Below the pieces are notes generated by a model. It was given only the letters and a program-made list of their open reading frames with translations, was not told the DNA's origin and ran no database searches. From the NCBI GenBank assembly GCA_036496805.1, contig DASXKN010000005.1:176764-240763 (forward strand): a DNA stretch of 64,000 nt, in the 5' to 3' direction. The DNA comes from SZAS-103 sp036496805. GTDB lineage: Bacteria > Pseudomonadota > Gammaproteobacteria > Xanthomonadales > Xanthomonadaceae. This document shows, in pieces, positions 34,001 through 42,477 of this stretch; the first letter of the stretch is position 1, and each line of letters opens with the position of its first letter. The position numbers and the translations under genes were made by a program.

Positions 34001-37000
34001 GCCGAACGCGCCATCGCCTTGCGCGATGCGTTGCCCGAGCCGACCACGTCGACCCTGTCGGCTCATGCCGAGGAAGCGGATGCGGCGCAGGAAGCGGCAG
34101 CGGCTGCAGCCGAGGCCGAGCGCGCCGCAGCGGAGAAGGCAGAAGCCGAACGCCTCGCAGCCGAACAGGCCGAAGCCGAACGCGTGGCGGCGGAGCAAGC
34201 CGAGGCCGAACGCGTCGCAGCCGAACAGGCGGAAGCCGAACGCGTGGCCGCGGAGCAAGCCGAAGCCGAGCGTATCGCAGCGGAGCAGGCGGAAGCCGAG
34301 CGCGTGGCGGCGGAAAAAGCCGAGGCCGATCGTCTCGCAGCCGAACAAGCCGAAGCCGAACGTGCGGCCGCGGAGCAAGCCGAGGCGGAGCGCCTTGCCG
34401 CCGAGCACGCGGAAGCCGAGCGTGTCGCCGCGGAGCGAGCCGAAGCCGATCGTCTTGCTGCCGAACAGGCGCAAGCCGAGCGTGCTGCCGCAGAGCAGGC
34501 CGAGGCCGAACGTCTTGCGGCCGAACACGCGGAAGCCGAGCGCGTTGCAGCAGAGCGGGCCGAATCCGAACGTGTTGCGGCCGAACAGGCGGAAGCCGAG
34601 CGCGTCGCCGCAGAGCAGGCCGAAGCCGAGCGTCACGCGGCCGAACAGGCCGAAGCCGCACGTATCGCTGCAGAAAGGGAGGCAGCCGAACAGGCCGCTG
34701 CCGCGGAAGCGGAGCGTCAGGCCGCCGAACGTCACGCCGCCGAGCAGGCGGAGGTCGATTGGCTTGCCGCCGCGATGGCGGAAGAACTGCGTGGCGCGTC
34801 CCAGGACTCCGGGGCCGAACACGCGGATTCGGGCCATGCCGAAGCCGAGCGCCTCGCTGCCGAACAAGCCGAGGCCGAGCGCATGGCCGCCGAGAAGGCG
34901 GAGACCGAGCGTGCGGCGGCCGAGCAGGCGCAGGCTGAGCGTGCAGCCGCCGAACAGGCCGAGGCCGAACGCGTGGCGGCAGAGCAGGCCGAGGCTGAGC
35001 AAGCGACGGCCGGGCAAGCGGAAGCCGAGCGCGCCGCTGCCGAACGCGCCGAAGCCGAACGCCTCGCCGCCGAGCAGGCCGAAGCCGAACGTCTGGAGTA
35101 CGAAAAGCTCGAGGCCGAATACGCCGAACAGGCTCGCCTCGCGGAAGAACAGCGCAGGGCCGCCGAGCAGGCCGAAGCCGAGCGCGTGGCTGCCGAGCGG
35201 GCCGAAGCCGAACGCATGGCTGCGGAACAAGCCGAGGCCGAGCGTCTCGCTGCCGAGCAGGCGCAGGCCGAGCGTCACGCGGCCGAACAAGCCGAAGCCG
35301 AGCGTCTTGCCGCCGAGCAAGCCGAAGCCGAGCGCGTGGCGGCGGAGCAAGCCGAAGCCGAACGCGTCGCCGCGGAGCAAGCCGAAGCGGAGCGTCTTGC
35401 CGCCGAGCAAGCCGAGGCCGAACGCGTGGCCGCAGAAGAAGCCGAAACCCAGCGTCTCGCTGCCGAACACGCCGAAGCCGAGCGTGTCGCCGCGGAGCAT
35501 GCGGAGAACGAACGCATCGCGGCCGAACAGGCCGAAGCCGAACGCGTTGCGGCGGAGCGGGCCGAAGCCGAGCGTGTTGCGGCCGAGCAGGCCGAAGCCG
35601 AACGCATGGCCGCGGAGCAAGCCGAAACCGGGCGCCTGGCCGCCGAGCGGGCGGCCACCGAAGCGATGGGTGCGCAAGTTGCACAGGCCGCGCAGGAAGC
35701 GGTGGTCGAGCATTCGCCCGAACCCGCCGTGCCATCAGGCTATCTGTTCTCCACCGACGTCGACCCCGATCCGGAAGGTCCGCTGGACCTGACCGACGTC
35801 GACCCGGATTTGCTCGACATCTTCGTCGAGGAAACCACCGACATCCTCGACCATTCCGACGGATTGCTCTCGCGCCTGCGCGAGGCGCCGACCGAACGCG
35901 AGTCCGTGGTCGGATTGCAGCGCGACCTGCACACGCTCAAGGGCGGCGCGCGCATGTGCGGCATGATGTCGATGGGCGAACTGGCCCACGCGATGGAATC
36001 GGTGCTTGAAGGCGCCGCCGAGTCGCGCCTGGAATTGAGTTCGCAGGGACTGGGCGTGCTCGAACAGGGCTTCGATCGCCTGCACGGCATGTTGTCGCGC
36101 ATCACCAGCCGCCAGGCGGTGGCGTTGCCTGAGCAGATGATCAGCGTGTTCAACGCACTTGCGCGCGGCGTGGTCCCGGTGGCGCCGGCCGCTCCTGCCG
36201 TCGCTCCGGCGAAGGCCGCGCCCGTCGTCGAGGTTCCCGTTCCCGCCGAACCGGTGCAGGCTTCCGAGCAGGCCGTCACCCCGGTCGAGGAACAGCCCGC
36301 GGAAGCGGCCGCGGCCGAATCCGCGGCACCTGCGGAAAGCGTCCAGCCGGCGCGTGGCAAGCATGCGCTCAAGCCCCTGTCGGCCCCGGTCGAAGCCGCT
36401 TTCGACGAAGACGACGACATCGGCGTACGCGCCCCGCAGGAACAGGTGCGCATCCGCGCCGACCTGCTCGACCGACTCGTCAACTACGCCGGCGAGGTGG
36501 CGATCTACCGCGCCCGCCTCGAACAGCAACTCGGCAGCTTCCGCAGCCACCTCGACGAACTCGACCAGACCACCACCCGTCTGCGCCAGCAGCTTCGCAA
36601 GCTCGAGATCGAGACCGAGGCGCAGATCAGCGCGCGTCACATGCGCGCCGGCGAGGAAGAAAAGGCGTTCGATCCGCTCGAACTCGACCGCTTCTCGACC
36701 CAGCAGCAGTTGACCCGCGCGCTGGCCGAGTCCGCGACCGACATGAGCAGCCTGCACGCGTCGCTCGACGACGTGACGAGGCAGTACGAAACCCTGCTGC
36801 TGCAGCAGTCGCGCGTGAGCTCGGAACTGCAGGACGGCCTGATGCGCACGCGCATGGTGCCGTTCGACGCGCTCGTTCCGCGCCTGCGTCGTGTGATCCG
36901 CCAGGCCGCGACCGAGACCAGCAAGCAGATCCAGCTCAAGGTCGAAGGCGCGCAGGGCGAGATGGATCGCAACGTGCTCGACCGCATGACCGCGCCGCTG

Positions 37001-38263
37001 GAGCACATGCTGCGCAACTCGGCGGTGCATGGCCTGGAGACGCCGGCCGAACGCCGCGATGCAGGCAAGCCGGAAGAGGGCACGGTCACCGTGTCCATGC
37101 GCCGCGAAGGGTCGGAAGTCGTGATGAACGTGTCCGACGACGGACGCGGCCTCAATCGCGATGCGATCCGCAAGAAGGCGATCGAGCGCGGCCTGCTCAA
37201 GCCCGACGCCGAGGTCAGCGACAACGCGCTGTACGCCTTCATCCTCGAAAGCGGTTTCTCGACGGCCGACACCGTCAGCCGCCTCGCCGGCCGCGGCGTC
37301 GGCATGGACGTGGTGCACAACGAGATCCGCCAGCTCGGCGGCTCGCTGCAGCTCGACTCCACCGCCGGCAAGGGCACCACCTTCACGATCCGGCTGCCGT
37401 TCACCCTCGCGGTGACGCAGGCGGCGATCGTCAAGATCGGCGAGACCAGCTTCGCGGTGCCGATCTCGTCCGTGCAGGGCGTGGGACGCATCGCCCGCGA
37501 CGAGCTCGAGAAGCAGCTCGGGTCCGGGCACGCGACCTATCTGTACGGTGGCGAGGAATACGACATCCACGACCTTGGTCGCCTGCTCGGCCAGGCGGCC
37601 GCCAAGGCGCCGACCAGCCTGCAGATGCCGCTGCTGCTCTCGCGCTCCGGCGACATCCGCGCCGCGATCTGCGTCGACGAAGTGCTCGGCAGCCGCGAAA
37701 TCGTGGTCAAGCCGGTCGGCCCGCAGGTCAGTTCGATCCCGGGCATCTTCGGCGCCACCATCATGGGCGATGGCGGCGTGATGGTGATCCTCGACGTGGT
37801 GCCGCTGGTACGGCGCGCCGCGGCGGTCGCCAGCATGCAACCCGAGGAACCGGTCGCCGAAGCGGCGCCGGAAGTCCGTCGCATCCCGCTGGTCATGGTG
37901 GTGGACGACTCGATCACCATGCGCAAGGTCACCGGCCGCGTGCTCGAGCGCCACAACATGGAAGTGCTCGCGGCGAAGGACGGCGTCGACGCCATCGAGA
38001 AGATGGCCGAGGTCGTGCCCGACGTGATGCTGCTCGACATCGAAATGCCGCGCATGGACGGCTATGAACTCGCCACCCACATGCGCAACGATCCGCGACT
38101 GCGCGACGTGGCGATCATCATGATCACCTCGCGTACCGGCGAGAAGCATCGCCAGCGCGCGTTCGAGATTGGCGTCAACCGCTATCTCGGCAAGCCCTAC
38201 CAGGAAGCCGAGCTGATGCGCAACGTGTTCGAACTGCTCTCTCCGGTGCACCAGAATGTCTGA
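31052..38263 (+). CDS. chpA: Hybrid chemosensory histidine kinase ChpA (PilL) with giant repeat insert
   Basis: 2403 residues. N-terminal helical, Hpt-like segments lie at residues 8-80 and 230-560. Canonical Hpt domains have phosphorylatable His at H702 (FHTLKGSGRL), H913 (VHTISGAFAM) and H1627 (LHTLKGGARM). Between the second and third lies a decapeptide tract, residues about 1021-1535. Then come the CheA dimerisation domain (about 1800-1960), the ATPase with N-box LRNSAVHGLE and glycine motifs DDGRGLN, GRGVGMDVV and GKGTTFTIRLP, a CheW domain (about 2125-2270), and a receiver with D2329 (LLDIEMPRMDG). Pseudomonas ChpA is similar in plan, about 2470 residues with more Hpt-like domains and, as far as I recall, no such repeat. 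The kinase phosphorylates PilG and PilH. It starts 70 bases after pilJ. Confidence 0.94.
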   Translation: MRLEQDTQFTTLSWVKPELDETLKQARQALEAYVEDGGDRTQMQTCAAQLHQVQGVLRMVEIYGAAMVAEEMEQLAHALLGDSVANRDEAYGALIRSIMQLPDYLERLQSGHKDIPMVLLPLLNDLRGARGEKVVPESVLFSVDINRPLPASAGPAPAAMDAELLRANVMPLHATFQNALLPWLRDEQRPDTLATLHDACARVLRVAAGEPARKLLWIASNVLEALQAGAFVAGKPLKQAIAQVEREIKRLGDEGETAFAATPPNDLVRQLLYYVSSAPTDHKSIVAIREAFGLSREPIDESELAHARGSLTGHNRELLDTVSAGIKEDLLRVKEALDMHLRTSGASVADLAPQGEALGAVADTLGMLGLGVPRKVVQDQRAAIQAIANGQRAADENALLEIAGSLLYVEASLDDQVARLGQPAEGQAAEGLTMPLRESQQALDALIKESVANFVQARQCFVAFIEAGWDHAQLHDVPRLLDEVSGAMQLLEQPRSARQLHALSVFTQIELVKLQRVPDAPQMDRLADALASLEYYLEALRDHRPQRDRILELAEHGLVALGYWPIPASAEQAIADAAKPPAARAPAPVVAAPVAPAPVEAAPVEAAAPEPVAAAEPAPVEAAPVEAAPVAVEAAAPMPAPVPAVPGKNYGFADSAEIDDDIREVFIEELDEEVTNLGDLFAQWTAAPHDMDVLRPLRRVFHTLKGSGRLVGAMELGEFSWKFESMLNRVLDGSRPPSEAVLALIGLARDTLPQFRSALMGNGTVTADIEGMKDYADRVAAGEEVFYAPAEAAPVAPAPVPEPVVEAVPEPVVEAAPEPVVAAAPEPVEIVPEPVVAAELPVEEPAVEEPVEVAVPAEEEALADGSARADVDPVLLEILRAEVVAHLQTIQQWGAANAMSAQPVSDALLRAVHTISGAFAMTEVPLITDALSPTEGYIRRLLVHREVPSSEGVALVRDVGFAIQAVLEALQKPNPVIASQDVLAERAIALRDALPEPTTSTLSAHAEEADAAQEAAAAAAEAERAAAEKAEAERLAAEQAEAERVAAEQAEAERVAAEQAEAERVAAEQAEAERIAAEQAEAERVAAEKAEADRLAAEQAEAERAAAEQAEAERLAAEHAEAERVAAERAEADRLAAEQAQAERAAAEQAEAERLAAEHAEAERVAAERAESERVAAEQAEAERVAAEQAEAERHAAEQAEAARIAAEREAAEQAAAAEAERQAAERHAAEQAEVDWLAAAMAEELRGASQDSGAEHADSGHAEAERLAAEQAEAERMAAEKAETERAAAEQAQAERAAAEQAEAERVAAEQAEAEQATAGQAEAERAAAERAEAERLAAEQAEAERLEYEKLEAEYAEQARLAEEQRRAAEQAEAERVAAERAEAERMAAEQAEAERLAAEQAQAERHAAEQAEAERLAAEQAEAERVAAEQAEAERVAAEQAEAERLAAEQAEAERVAAEEAETQRLAAEHAEAERVAAEHAENERIAAEQAEAERVAAERAEAERVAAEQAEAERMAAEQAETGRLAAERAATEAMGAQVAQAAQEAVVEHSPEPAVPSGYLFSTDVDPDPEGPLDLTDVDPDLLDIFVEETTDILDHSDGLLSRLREAPTERESVVGLQRDLHTLKGGARMCGMMSMGELAHAMESVLEGAAESRLELSSQGLGVLEQGFDRLHGMLSRITSRQAVALPEQMISVFNALARGVVPVAPAAPAVAPAKAAPVVEVPVPAEPVQASEQAVTPVEEQPAEAAAAESAAPAESVQPARGKHALKPLSAPVEAAFDEDDDIGVRAPQEQVRIRADLLDRLVNYAGEVAIYRARLEQQLGSFRSHLDELDQTTTRLRQQLRKLEIETEAQISARHMRAGEEEKAFDPLELDRFSTQQQLTRALAESATDMSSLHASLDDVTRQYETLLLQQSRVSSELQDGLMRTRMVPFDALVPRLRRVIRQAATETSKQIQLKVEGAQGEMDRNVLDRMTAPLEHMLRNSAVHGLETPAERRDAGKPEEGTVTVSMRREGSEVVMNVSDDGRGLNRDAIRKKAIERGLLKPDAEVSDNALYAFILESGFSTADTVSRLAGRGVGMDVVHNEIRQLGGSLQLDSTAGKGTTFTIRLPFTLAVTQAAIVKIGETSFAVPISSVQGVGRIARDELEKQLGSGHATYLYGGEEYDIHDLGRLLGQAAAKAPTSLQMPLLLSRSGDIRAAICVDEVLGSREIVVKPVGPQVSSIPGIFGATIMGDGGVMVILDVVPLVRRAAAVASMQPEEPVAEAAPEVRRIPLVMVVDDSITMRKVTGRVLERHNMEVLAAKDGVDAIEKMAEVVPDVMLLDIEMPRMDGYELATHMRNDPRLRDVAIIMITSRTGEKHRQRAFEIGVNRYLGKPYQEAELMRNVFELLSPVHQNV
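34112..35655 (+). repeat. In-frame 30-base repeat tract inside chpA (about 51 units)
   Basis: The DNA encodes roughly 51 decapeptides of the pattern EAERxAAEQA, with x mostly V, L, M or I. Third codon positions vary freely between units (GCC/GCG, GAG/GAA, GTG/GTC/GTT), which shows long coding selection rather than recent expansion. Two irregular stretches interrupt it, around 34678-34845 and 35092-35165. The product should be a long charged alpha helix like TolA domain II. Confidence 0.9.
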
Positions 38264-39560
38264 CACGAACCCCCGCGTAGTAGTCCTTGGCGCCGAAGGC
38301 GAGGCCCAGCAGCAATTGCGCAATGCCCTGAGTGAACTGGGCGCGCAGCTCCTGGCCGTCGGCGATTTCGATCACCTCGATCCCGGCCAGTTCCGCGACC
38401 AGAAGCCGGATGTCTGGCTGGTCAGCATCGACGAGGGCACCGACTCGGGCCGCCTCGATCGCTGGCAGGCGCTGTTCGACGATCCGGCCTCGACCGTGAT
38501 CTTCGACGACGCCGACGTGACCAGGAAGCTGAGCGGCTGGGACCTGGCGCGCTGGGCGCGCCACCTGGCCTCGAAGGTGCTCGGTCGCGACAACGTGCTG
38601 CCGCCGGTGAGTCCGGGTGCGGAACGGCTCCCGCAGCCGGGTGAAGGCGACACGTTCGAATCGTCCGCTGCCGACGACGATGCGAACATGGCCGCACTCA
38701 GCGCCAGCTTCGAGGCCGAGCGCTCACGTGTGCGTGGCGAGGCGCCCGCCCCGAGCCTGGATGACCTCCTCAGTTCGCAAGGCTCCTCCGGGGCGCCGGC
38801 GATGCCGAAGCCAGCCGGTACCCCGGCAGCGAGCCAGCAATCAGCTCCCGGCATGGCGAGCAGGGTGGAGCTTTCGCTGCTCGGTGAAGACGTCGACCTG
38901 ACCGCGCCAAAACCGGTGAAGCAGGCCGAGCCGGAGGTCAAGTTCGACGTCAGCCACCTCACGCTCGAACCTCTGGAAGTCGTCGAGCAGCAAAGCGCGA
39001 AGGGCAAGAGTGACAAGCGGGAGATGCCGGCCAAGGGCATCGTCGCGATCATCTCCGGCCTCGGCGGTCCCGACTCGGTGCGCCAGTTCCTCGGCAGCCT
39101 GCCGACCGGCATGACCGTGCCGATCCTGGTCTGGCAGCAACTCGACGCCGGCAAGCACGATCGCCTGGCCCAGCAACTGGCCAAGTCCACCAAGTTGCCG
39201 GTCTACCTGCCGCAGCCGGGCGAAGTCGCGCGGGCCGGCGAAGTCGGCGTGATGGGCGCGGGCATGGGCCTGCTGGCCGACGAGGAATGGTGGATTCGCG
39301 AAGGCAGCCCGAGTCCCAGCCATGCCATCGCCCCGGCGTTGAAGCATCCGGGCACCGTGCTCGTGGTGCTCAGCGGCGCCGAACCCCTCATCGTCGGGTT
39401 CGCGCAAACGCACAAAGCCGACGGCGGCACGGTGCTGGTGCAGACCTCCGCCACCTGTTTCGACAGCACCGCCACGGCGGCGCTCGAGAAGCAGGGCATG
39501 GCTTCCGGCTCGCCCAGCAACCTGGCCGAGCGGGCGCTGGAGCGCGTCAACGCGAAATGA
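38256..39560 (+). CDS. CheB-like protein, apparently without catalytic residues (ChpB position)
   Basis: 434 residues, starting 8 bases inside the end of chpA. Residues 5-115 look like a degenerate receiver (RVVVLGAEGEAQQQLRNALS, then VWLVSID where a phosphoacceptor would be). A disordered middle follows, then a CheB methylesterase-like fold from about residue 258. The catalytic Ser of CheB sits in an ASTGG-type loop; here the aligned loop is IISGLGGPDS (residues 265-274), with Gly268 at the Ser position. The His of QHMPP is replaced by Gln295 (VWQQLDAG), and the Asp loop GMGADG by LSGAEPLI. These alignments are by eye. It is probably a structural or regulatory relative of ChpB rather than an active esterase, in line with the absence of a PilK methyltransferase gene. 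Confidence 0.78.
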   Translation: MSDTNPRVVVLGAEGEAQQQLRNALSELGAQLLAVGDFDHLDPGQFRDQKPDVWLVSIDEGTDSGRLDRWQALFDDPASTVIFDDADVTRKLSGWDLARWARHLASKVLGRDNVLPPVSPGAERLPQPGEGDTFESSAADDDANMAALSASFEAERSRVRGEAPAPSLDDLLSSQGSSGAPAMPKPAGTPAASQQSAPGMASRVELSLLGEDVDLTAPKPVKQAEPEVKFDVSHLTLEPLEVVEQQSAKGKSDKREMPAKGIVAIISGLGGPDSVRQFLGSLPTGMTVPILVWQQLDAGKHDRLAQQLAKSTKLPVYLPQPGEVARAGEVGVMGAGMGLLADEEWWIREGSPSPSHAIAPALKHPGTVLVVLSGAEPLIVGFAQTHKADGGTVLVQTSATCFDSTATAALEKQGMASGSPSNLAERALERVNAK

Positions 39561-39567
39561 CCACAAC

Positions 39568-39587
39568 CCCGCGCCGGATGGCGCGGG
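39568..39587 (+). terminator. GC hairpin between cheB-like and cheW-like genes
   Basis: An 8-base-pair stem (CCCGCGCC with GGCGCGGG) and GGAT loop, 7 bases after the stop, followed by TTCC only. It could attenuate transcription into the last gene of the cluster or protect the upstream mRNA end. Confidence 0.4.
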
Positions 39588-39638
39588 TTCCATGCAACCG
39601 CACAGACCGATGAACGAAGCACCGCGGAGCGCGAAACG

Positions 39639-40130
39639 ATGAACACATCCGTCAGCCAGGACATCCGTGGCGTGCTGATCTCGGTCGTCGGCGGCAAGCT
39701 GATGCTGCCGAACGCGACCGTCGCCGAAGTCATCACCTACTCGAACCCGGAACCGGTGGCCGATGCACCGGACTGGCTGCTCGGGCGCGTGCGCTGGCGC
39801 GGATGGGGACTGCCGATCGTTTCCTACTCGCGCATGGTCGGCTGGTCGGAAGAAGTCGCCTCGCTGGGCGCCAAGGTGGCCGTGCTCAAGGGCGTGGGCA
39901 ACCACGCGAAGATGCCGTACTTCGCGGTCCTGACCCAGGGCTTCCCGCGACTGATCACGATCGCCGAGAGCGAACTCGGCGAGACCTGCGAGCGCGATGC
40001 CGCCCTTCCCGAAGGCATCTACCTGACCGCGAACTTCCACGGCGACGACTGCGTCGTGCCGGACCTGGCGGTCATCGAAGCGCAGATCGCCGGCGTGCTC
40101 CAGGGCGCCCGGCCGATGGCTGCGGCCTAA
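39639..40130 (+). CDS. chpC: CheW-like adaptor ChpC
   Basis: A 163-residue CheW-domain protein: RGVLISVVGGKLMLPNATVAEVI, DWLLGRVRWRGWGLPIVSYS, LKGVGNHAKMPYFAVLTQGF. It matches ChpC of the Pil-Chp system, a second adaptor that can connect additional receptors to ChpA. It is the last gene of the cluster. Its TAA stop overlaps the convergent rsmE stop by four bases, so there is no room for a terminator between them. Confidence 0.87.
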   Translation: MNTSVSQDIRGVLISVVGGKLMLPNATVAEVITYSNPEPVADAPDWLLGRVRWRGWGLPIVSYSRMVGWSEEVASLGAKVAVLKGVGNHAKMPYFAVLTQGFPRLITIAESELGETCERDAALPEGIYLTANFHGDDCVVPDLAVIEAQIAGVLQGARPMAAA

Positions 40131-40876
40131 CGCAAGTCGCCCAGCATCGCCTGTAGCACGGCGACGCCTGCCAGCCCGGCGGTTTCCGTGCGCAGGATGC
40201 GCGGCCCGAGCCGCAATCCGCGAAATCCCGCCGCGCGCAGCTGCGCCAGGTCGCGTTCCGAGAGTCCGCCTTCCGGTCCGACGACGAGATGGATTGGCGA
40301 TTGCAATGTGCGGTCGTCGTGGAGTGCGGCGATGGCCGATGGCGATTCGCCCTCCGGATCGAGCGCGAAGCGCAGCGCTTCGGTGCCCACCTCCGCGAGA
40401 TACGTCGCCAGCGTCCGCGGCTCGGCGATCTCCGGAACCCGCGCGCGGCCGCTCTGCTCGCAGGCCGCGGCCGCAACGCCCTGCCAGTGCGCAAGCCGGC
40501 GGCTCGCACGTTCGGCATCGAGGCGGACCTCGGTGCGTTCGGTGACGACCGGAGCGATCGCCGCCACGCCCAGTTCGGTCGCCTTCTGGACCACCCAGTC
40601 CATCTTTTCGCCGCGTGCGAGCGCCTGCGCGAGCACGATGCGCAGCGGCGACTCGGTCCGGTTCGGCGCGGCGTCGAGGATGCGCGCGCAGGCGCCGCGC
40701 CTGCCGACGTCGACGAGCTGCGCGCGGTAATCCATGCCGTCGCCGTTGCACAGCACCAGCGGCGCGCCCTCGGGCAGGCGCAATGCGCGCAGCAGGTGAT
40801 CGCAGGCGGACGCCGGCAGTTCGACCGTGTCGCCGGCGCGCAGCGAAGATCCGAGGAGGACGCGCGGGATCCTCAT
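40127..40876 (-). CDS. rsmE: 16S rRNA m3U1498 methyltransferase
   Basis: A 249-residue SPOUT-class enzyme that methylates U1498 of 16S rRNA with S-adenosylmethionine. An N-terminal PUA-like domain (RIPRVLLGSSLRAGDTVELP, HLLRALRLPEG) is followed by the knotted C-terminal domain with ALARGEKMDWVVQKATELGV, PVVTERTEVR, the cofactor loop LVVGPEGGLSERDL, and LGPRILRTETAGLAGVAVLQ. The length is normal. It is the second gene of a bioA-rsmE operon with a 16-base gap. Confidence 0.96.
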   Translation of the reverse strand: MRIPRVLLGSSLRAGDTVELPASACDHLLRALRLPEGAPLVLCNGDGMDYRAQLVDVGRRGACARILDAAPNRTESPLRIVLAQALARGEKMDWVVQKATELGVAAIAPVVTERTEVRLDAERASRRLAHWQGVAAAACEQSGRARVPEIAEPRTLATYLAEVGTEALRFALDPEGESPSAIAALHDDRTLQSPIHLVVGPEGGLSERDLAQLRAAGFRGLRLGPRILRTETAGLAGVAVLQAMLGDLR

Positions 40877-40892
40877 GGCTGCCTGCGGCCCG

Positions 40893-42293
40893 TCATTTCG
40901 TCGCTCCCTCGTGCGCGCAGGCCGCGTCGACCGCTTCGGCGGTCACCGTCGCAAGCAGCGAGAGTTCTTCCTCGCCGACGCAGTACGGCGGCATCCAGTA
41001 GAGCACGTCGCCGAGCGGCCGCAGCAGCACGCCACGCGCCAGGGCGTGGCGATAGGCGCGCAGGCCGCGTCGCTCCGCGGCGGGAAAGGGCACGCGCGCG
41101 TGCGCATCGGCGGCCAGTTCGATCGCGAGGATCATTCCGGTCTGCCGAACCTGCGCGACCTGCGGGTGCGCGGCCAGCGGCGCCGCCAGCGCCGCCATGC
41201 GCGCGGCGGTGGTGCGGTTGCGCTCGAGCACGGGTTCGCCCGCGAACACCCGCAGCACCGCGCGCGCCACACTGCACGCGAGCGGATTGCCGGTGTAGCT
41301 GTGCGAATGCAGGAAGGCTTTCTGCGCCGCATGCACGTCGTAGAAGGCGTCGTACACGCGCTGGGTGGCGAGCACCGCCGAAAGCGGCAGCATGCCCCCG
41401 GTGAGTCCTTTCGACAGCAGCAGCAGGTCCGGCGCGATCGCTGCCTGTTCGCACGCGAACAACGTGCCGGTGCGGCCGAAACCGACCGCGATCTCGTCGG
41501 CGATCAGCAATACGCCGTGCGCATCGCAGAGTTTCCGCGCCTCGGCGAGATAGCGCGGATGGTGCATGCGCATGCCGCCGGCGCATTGCACCAGCGGCTC
41601 GACGATCATCGCGCACACGTCCCGTCCGCGCGCTTCGAGCAGGGCGCGTAGCTCGTCGGCCGCGCGCAGGGCACGGTCTTCCGCGCTCTCGCCAGGCTCG
41701 GCCTGCCAGGCGTCCGGCGAGGGCGCGAAGACCGGCTCCAGCAGCAGCGGCGCGTAGGTTTTCCGGTACAGCGGAATGTCGGTCACCGCGAGCGCGCCGA
41801 GCGTCTCGCCGTGGTAGCCACCGGCGAGCGCAACGAACTTCGTGCGGCGCGTATCGCCGCGGTTGCGGTGGAAGTGGAAGGCCATCTTCAGCGCGACCTC
41901 GACCGCGGCCGAGCCGTTGTCGGCGTAGAACACCTTCGCCAGTCCCGGCGGTGCGAACCGCAACAGCTCCTCGGCCAGCTCGATCGCGGGTGCATGGCCA
42001 AAGCCGGCCAGCAGCACGTGGTCGAGTTCGTCGAGCTGCGCCTTCAACGCCGCGACCAGGCGCGGATCGCGGTGGCCGAACAGGCAGGTCCACCAGCTCG
42101 ACACCGCATCGAGCAGGCGCCGGCCTTCCATGTCGACCAGCCACGCGCCCTGCGCCGAGCGGATCGGCAGCAGCGGGATCGTGCTGGCATGGAGGCCGCC
42201 GTCCGCGTGGTCGTGCATCTGCGTGCACGGATGCCACAGCACGGACAGGTCGCGTGCGTTCCATTCGGCGTTGCCGGCGTGTCCGGTTTGCAT
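40893..42293 (-). CDS. bioA: Adenosylmethionine-8-amino-7-oxononanoate aminotransferase
   Basis: A PLP enzyme of biotin synthesis that uses S-adenosylmethionine as amino donor to make 7,8-diaminopelargonate. Visible are LSVLWHPCTQMHDH, SSWWTCLFGHRDPRL, YADNGSAAVEVALKMAFHFH, GGYHGETLGALAVTD, the cofactor Asp in LLIADEIAVGFGRTGTLFAC, and the PLP lysine in LLLLSKGLTGGMLPLSAVLA. The start at 42293 gives 466 residues. An in-frame ATG at 42326 would add 11 residues; neither has a good ribosome site. No other bio gene is in the window. nudE is divergent. Confidence 0.95.
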   Translation of the reverse strand: MQTGHAGNAEWNARDLSVLWHPCTQMHDHADGGLHASTIPLLPIRSAQGAWLVDMEGRRLLDAVSSWWTCLFGHRDPRLVAALKAQLDELDHVLLAGFGHAPAIELAEELLRFAPPGLAKVFYADNGSAAVEVALKMAFHFHRNRGDTRRTKFVALAGGYHGETLGALAVTDIPLYRKTYAPLLLEPVFAPSPDAWQAEPGESAEDRALRAADELRALLEARGRDVCAMIVEPLVQCAGGMRMHHPRYLAEARKLCDAHGVLLIADEIAVGFGRTGTLFACEQAAIAPDLLLLSKGLTGGMLPLSAVLATQRVYDAFYDVHAAQKAFLHSHSYTGNPLACSVARAVLRVFAGEPVLERNRTTAARMAALAAPLAAHPQVAQVRQTGMILAIELAADAHARVPFPAAERRGLRAYRHALARGVLLRPLGDVLYWMPPYCVGEEELSLLATVTAEAVDAACAHEGATK

Positions 42294-42477
42294 CGCGGGA
42301 ACAGGTTGCGGTTCGGGACCCGCCATCATCCGGTGGCGCTGCGGCGATGTCACGCATCGCGGGGCGCGCCGTGCGCCGTCCGGCCGGCCGATTGGCTTAT
42401 CATCGCGCCTTCGAGCCGGCCCGCCTTCGAGCCGGCCTCCGCTGCTGCGACGCGAGACAACCGTGGAATCCCCGACG

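Noticed and set aside
30965..35713. 1582-residue minus-strand frame opposite chpA with FGLL/GFGL repeats
   Set aside because: The repeats are just the reverse complement of the EAERxAAEQA tract; no start signal or promoter, and the plus-strand gene is certain.
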